Positions 7,306 to 8,019 of a stretch of 8,019 nt of DNA are shown here, in pieces. This DNA comes from an uncultured Collinsella sp. (GTDB lineage Bacteria; Actinomycetota; Coriobacteriia; Coriobacteriales; Coriobacteriaceae), in NCBI GenBank assembly GCA_934643435.1, contig CAKUCJ010000051.1, positions 1-8,019 of the forward strand. Reading direction: 5' to 3'. Each line of letters begins with the position of its first letter. Positions within the stretch are counted from its first letter, which is position 1. The translations under genes were made by a program, and so were the position numbers. Under the pieces are notes generated by a model. It was given only the letters and a program-made list of their open reading frames with translations, did no database searches and was not told where the DNA came from.

Positions 7306-7845
7306 CTATGCTCCTAGCGTATCTTGCGGATCATCGACCAGATGCTCCGACAAAGCAGATTGTTGCAGCTGTTCAAGCTCATCTAAGACAGAACGAGCCT
7401 CTTTAAATGTCTGAGCAACGCGTTCCTTGGTGCTCACCTTTTCTTCCTTAGGCTTTGGTCGAGCATCCTCGGTGATCGCAATGGCATTAGCGACAGCCAA
7501 GTCACCCGTCAAGGTAATGGAAAGGGCGACCTCGACAACGCCCAGCTCTTGAGCAATCTCGAGCGCACGACCCGATAGCAGCGCTTTGGGTTTACCGAGG
7601 TTATCACGCGTCACCGACACGTCCTTGCGGCCCACGCCTTGACTAAAACCCGTTCCAAGCGCCTTAAGAACTGCTTCGCGTGAAGCAAAACGACTGGCGT
7701 AATGCGCAGCAGGTCGAGAGGACGCATCGCAATACGCGCACTCTTCTTCGGTAAACACGCGCCGGGCAAACGACGGCGTCTTCTCAAGGATTGATTTCAT
7801 TCGGGAAATCTCGACGATATCAACGCCGATACCAGCTTCGGCCAT
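7306..7845 (-). CDS. acpS: Holo-[acyl-carrier-protein] synthase with a C-terminal extension
   Basis: AcpS transfers 4'-phosphopantetheine from CoA to apo-acyl carrier protein, switching on fatty acid synthesis. The family start GIGVDIVEI with the Mg-binding aspartate lies at residues 5-13. FTEEE follows near 31-35, and SRFASREAVLKALGTGF (51-67) holds the second metal ligand, Glu57. The final core strand is LSITLTGDLAVANAI near 108-122. Two features are unusual. The residue aligned with the conserved histidine (SISH or SLTH in typical enzymes) is leucine. The protein also runs about 52 residues past the usual end with a charged, probably helical tail (KPKEEK, then EARSVLDELEQLQQ). I chose the ATG at 7845 rather than the one at 7857. 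The upstream ATG overlaps a strong Shine-Dalgarno, GGAGGTG, placed exactly for 7845, and the family begins close to GVDIVEI. It is the first gene of the operon. Confidence 0.9.
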   Translation of the reverse strand: MAEAGIGVDIVEISRMKSILEKTPSFARRVFTEEECAYCDASSRPAAHYASRFASREAVLKALGTGFSQGVGRKDVSVTRDNLGKPKALLSGRALEIAQELGVVEVALSITLTGDLAVANAIAITEDARPKPKEEKVSTKERVAQTFKEARSVLDELEQLQQSALSEHLVDDPQDTLGA

Positions 7846-7874
7846 GTTCACCTCCATATTGCACAGACTAAGTT

Positions 7875-7904
7875 ATTGTAGCCCGTTCGTAGAAGATGCA
7901 ACAA
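7875..7904 (-). promoter_or_regulatory. Candidate promoter of the acpS operon
   Basis: On the minus strand a -10 box TACAAT (7875-7880, one change from consensus) is preceded, after 18 bp, by a weak -35 TTGTTG (7899-7904). Transcription would begin near 7868, giving a leader of roughly 20-25 bases before the acpS ATG. A second -35-like TTGACC lies at 7910-7915, but no good -10 follows it at normal spacing. No other promoter-sized gap exists between here and the end of the operon. Confidence 0.5.
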
Positions 7905-7953
7905 ACGAGGGTCAAAAACACAGCGAGAAAGAAGTGATTGAGCCTATAAACGC

Positions 7954-7983
7954 AAAAAAGGGGGAGGCCGCGAGGCCTCCCCC
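7954..7983 (-). terminator. Strong intrinsic terminator of a minus-strand gene beyond the right edge
   Basis: A 10-bp perfect stem (7960-7969 with 7974-7983, GGGGGAGGCC/GGCCTCCCCC) with loop GCGA is flanked at 7954-7959 by six A residues. Read on the minus strand this is a GC hairpin followed by six T, a classic Rho-independent terminator. It lies upstream of the acpS promoter, so it should end the preceding minus-strand gene and insulate the operon. On the + strand the following TTCTTAA gives only a weak T-run. Confidence 0.85.
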
Positions 7984-8019
7984 TTCTTAAGTTCGACGAC
8001 GGCTCGGTGCCGTCCACCG

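Noticed and set aside
7987..8019. Possible C-terminal end of a minus-strand gene entering from the right edge (TAA at 7987-7989)
   Set aside because: Only ten codons would be visible, ending just before the terminator. The position is plausible, but the residues are not recognisable and this frame cannot be preferred over the others.

Overview
The window looks like chromosomal DNA from a high-GC actinobacterium of the class Coriobacteriia, most likely Collinsella or a close relative. The main reasons are a single protein carrying TsaB, RimI and TsaD in tandem, the operon order acpS - nnrE/nnrD - alr - udg - tsaE - tsaB/rimI/tsaD, and GC-rich codon usage. This assignment is by pattern recognition and was not checked by a search.

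Layout. (1) Positions 1-1021 form an accessory island. A two-gene type II toxin-antitoxin module (Phd/YefM-like antitoxin, then a RelE/ParE-like toxin) lies on the + strand, with a perfect 18-bp palindromic operator upstream. Its base composition is visibly less GC-rich than the rest of the window. The module sits between two inverted copies of a palindromic element, whose arms 3-74 and 885-956 are perfect reverse complements over 72 bp. The right copy is itself the core of a larger nested palindrome, 852-1009. (2) Positions 1022-7845 form one tightly packed minus-strand operon of six genes, with junctions that overlap, abut or are at most 12 bp apart. In order of transcription these are acpS, nnrE-nnrD fusion, alr, family 4 uracil-DNA glycosylase, tsaE and the tsaB-rimI-tsaD fusion. 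(3) Positions 7846-8019 hold the likely operon promoter and a strong intrinsic terminator of a minus-strand gene lying beyond the right edge.

The operon joins housekeeping functions: activation of acyl carrier protein (AcpS), repair of hydrated NAD(P)H (NnrE/NnrD), D-alanine supply for peptidoglycan (Alr), removal of uracil from DNA (UDG), and t6A modification at position 37 of ANN-decoding tRNAs (TsaE, TsaB, TsaD; the TsaC/Sua5 enzyme that makes the threonylcarbamoyl-adenylate is not here). The toxin gene and the tsaD end of the operon converge on the right-hand palindromic element, which is probably the shared transcription stop.

I found no clear new defence or biosynthetic system. The points most worth a second look are the toxin-antitoxin module framed by nested inverted repeats, an alanine racemase lacking the usual carbamylated lysine, an AcpS with a C-terminal extension and a changed conserved histidine, and the three-domain t6A fusion.
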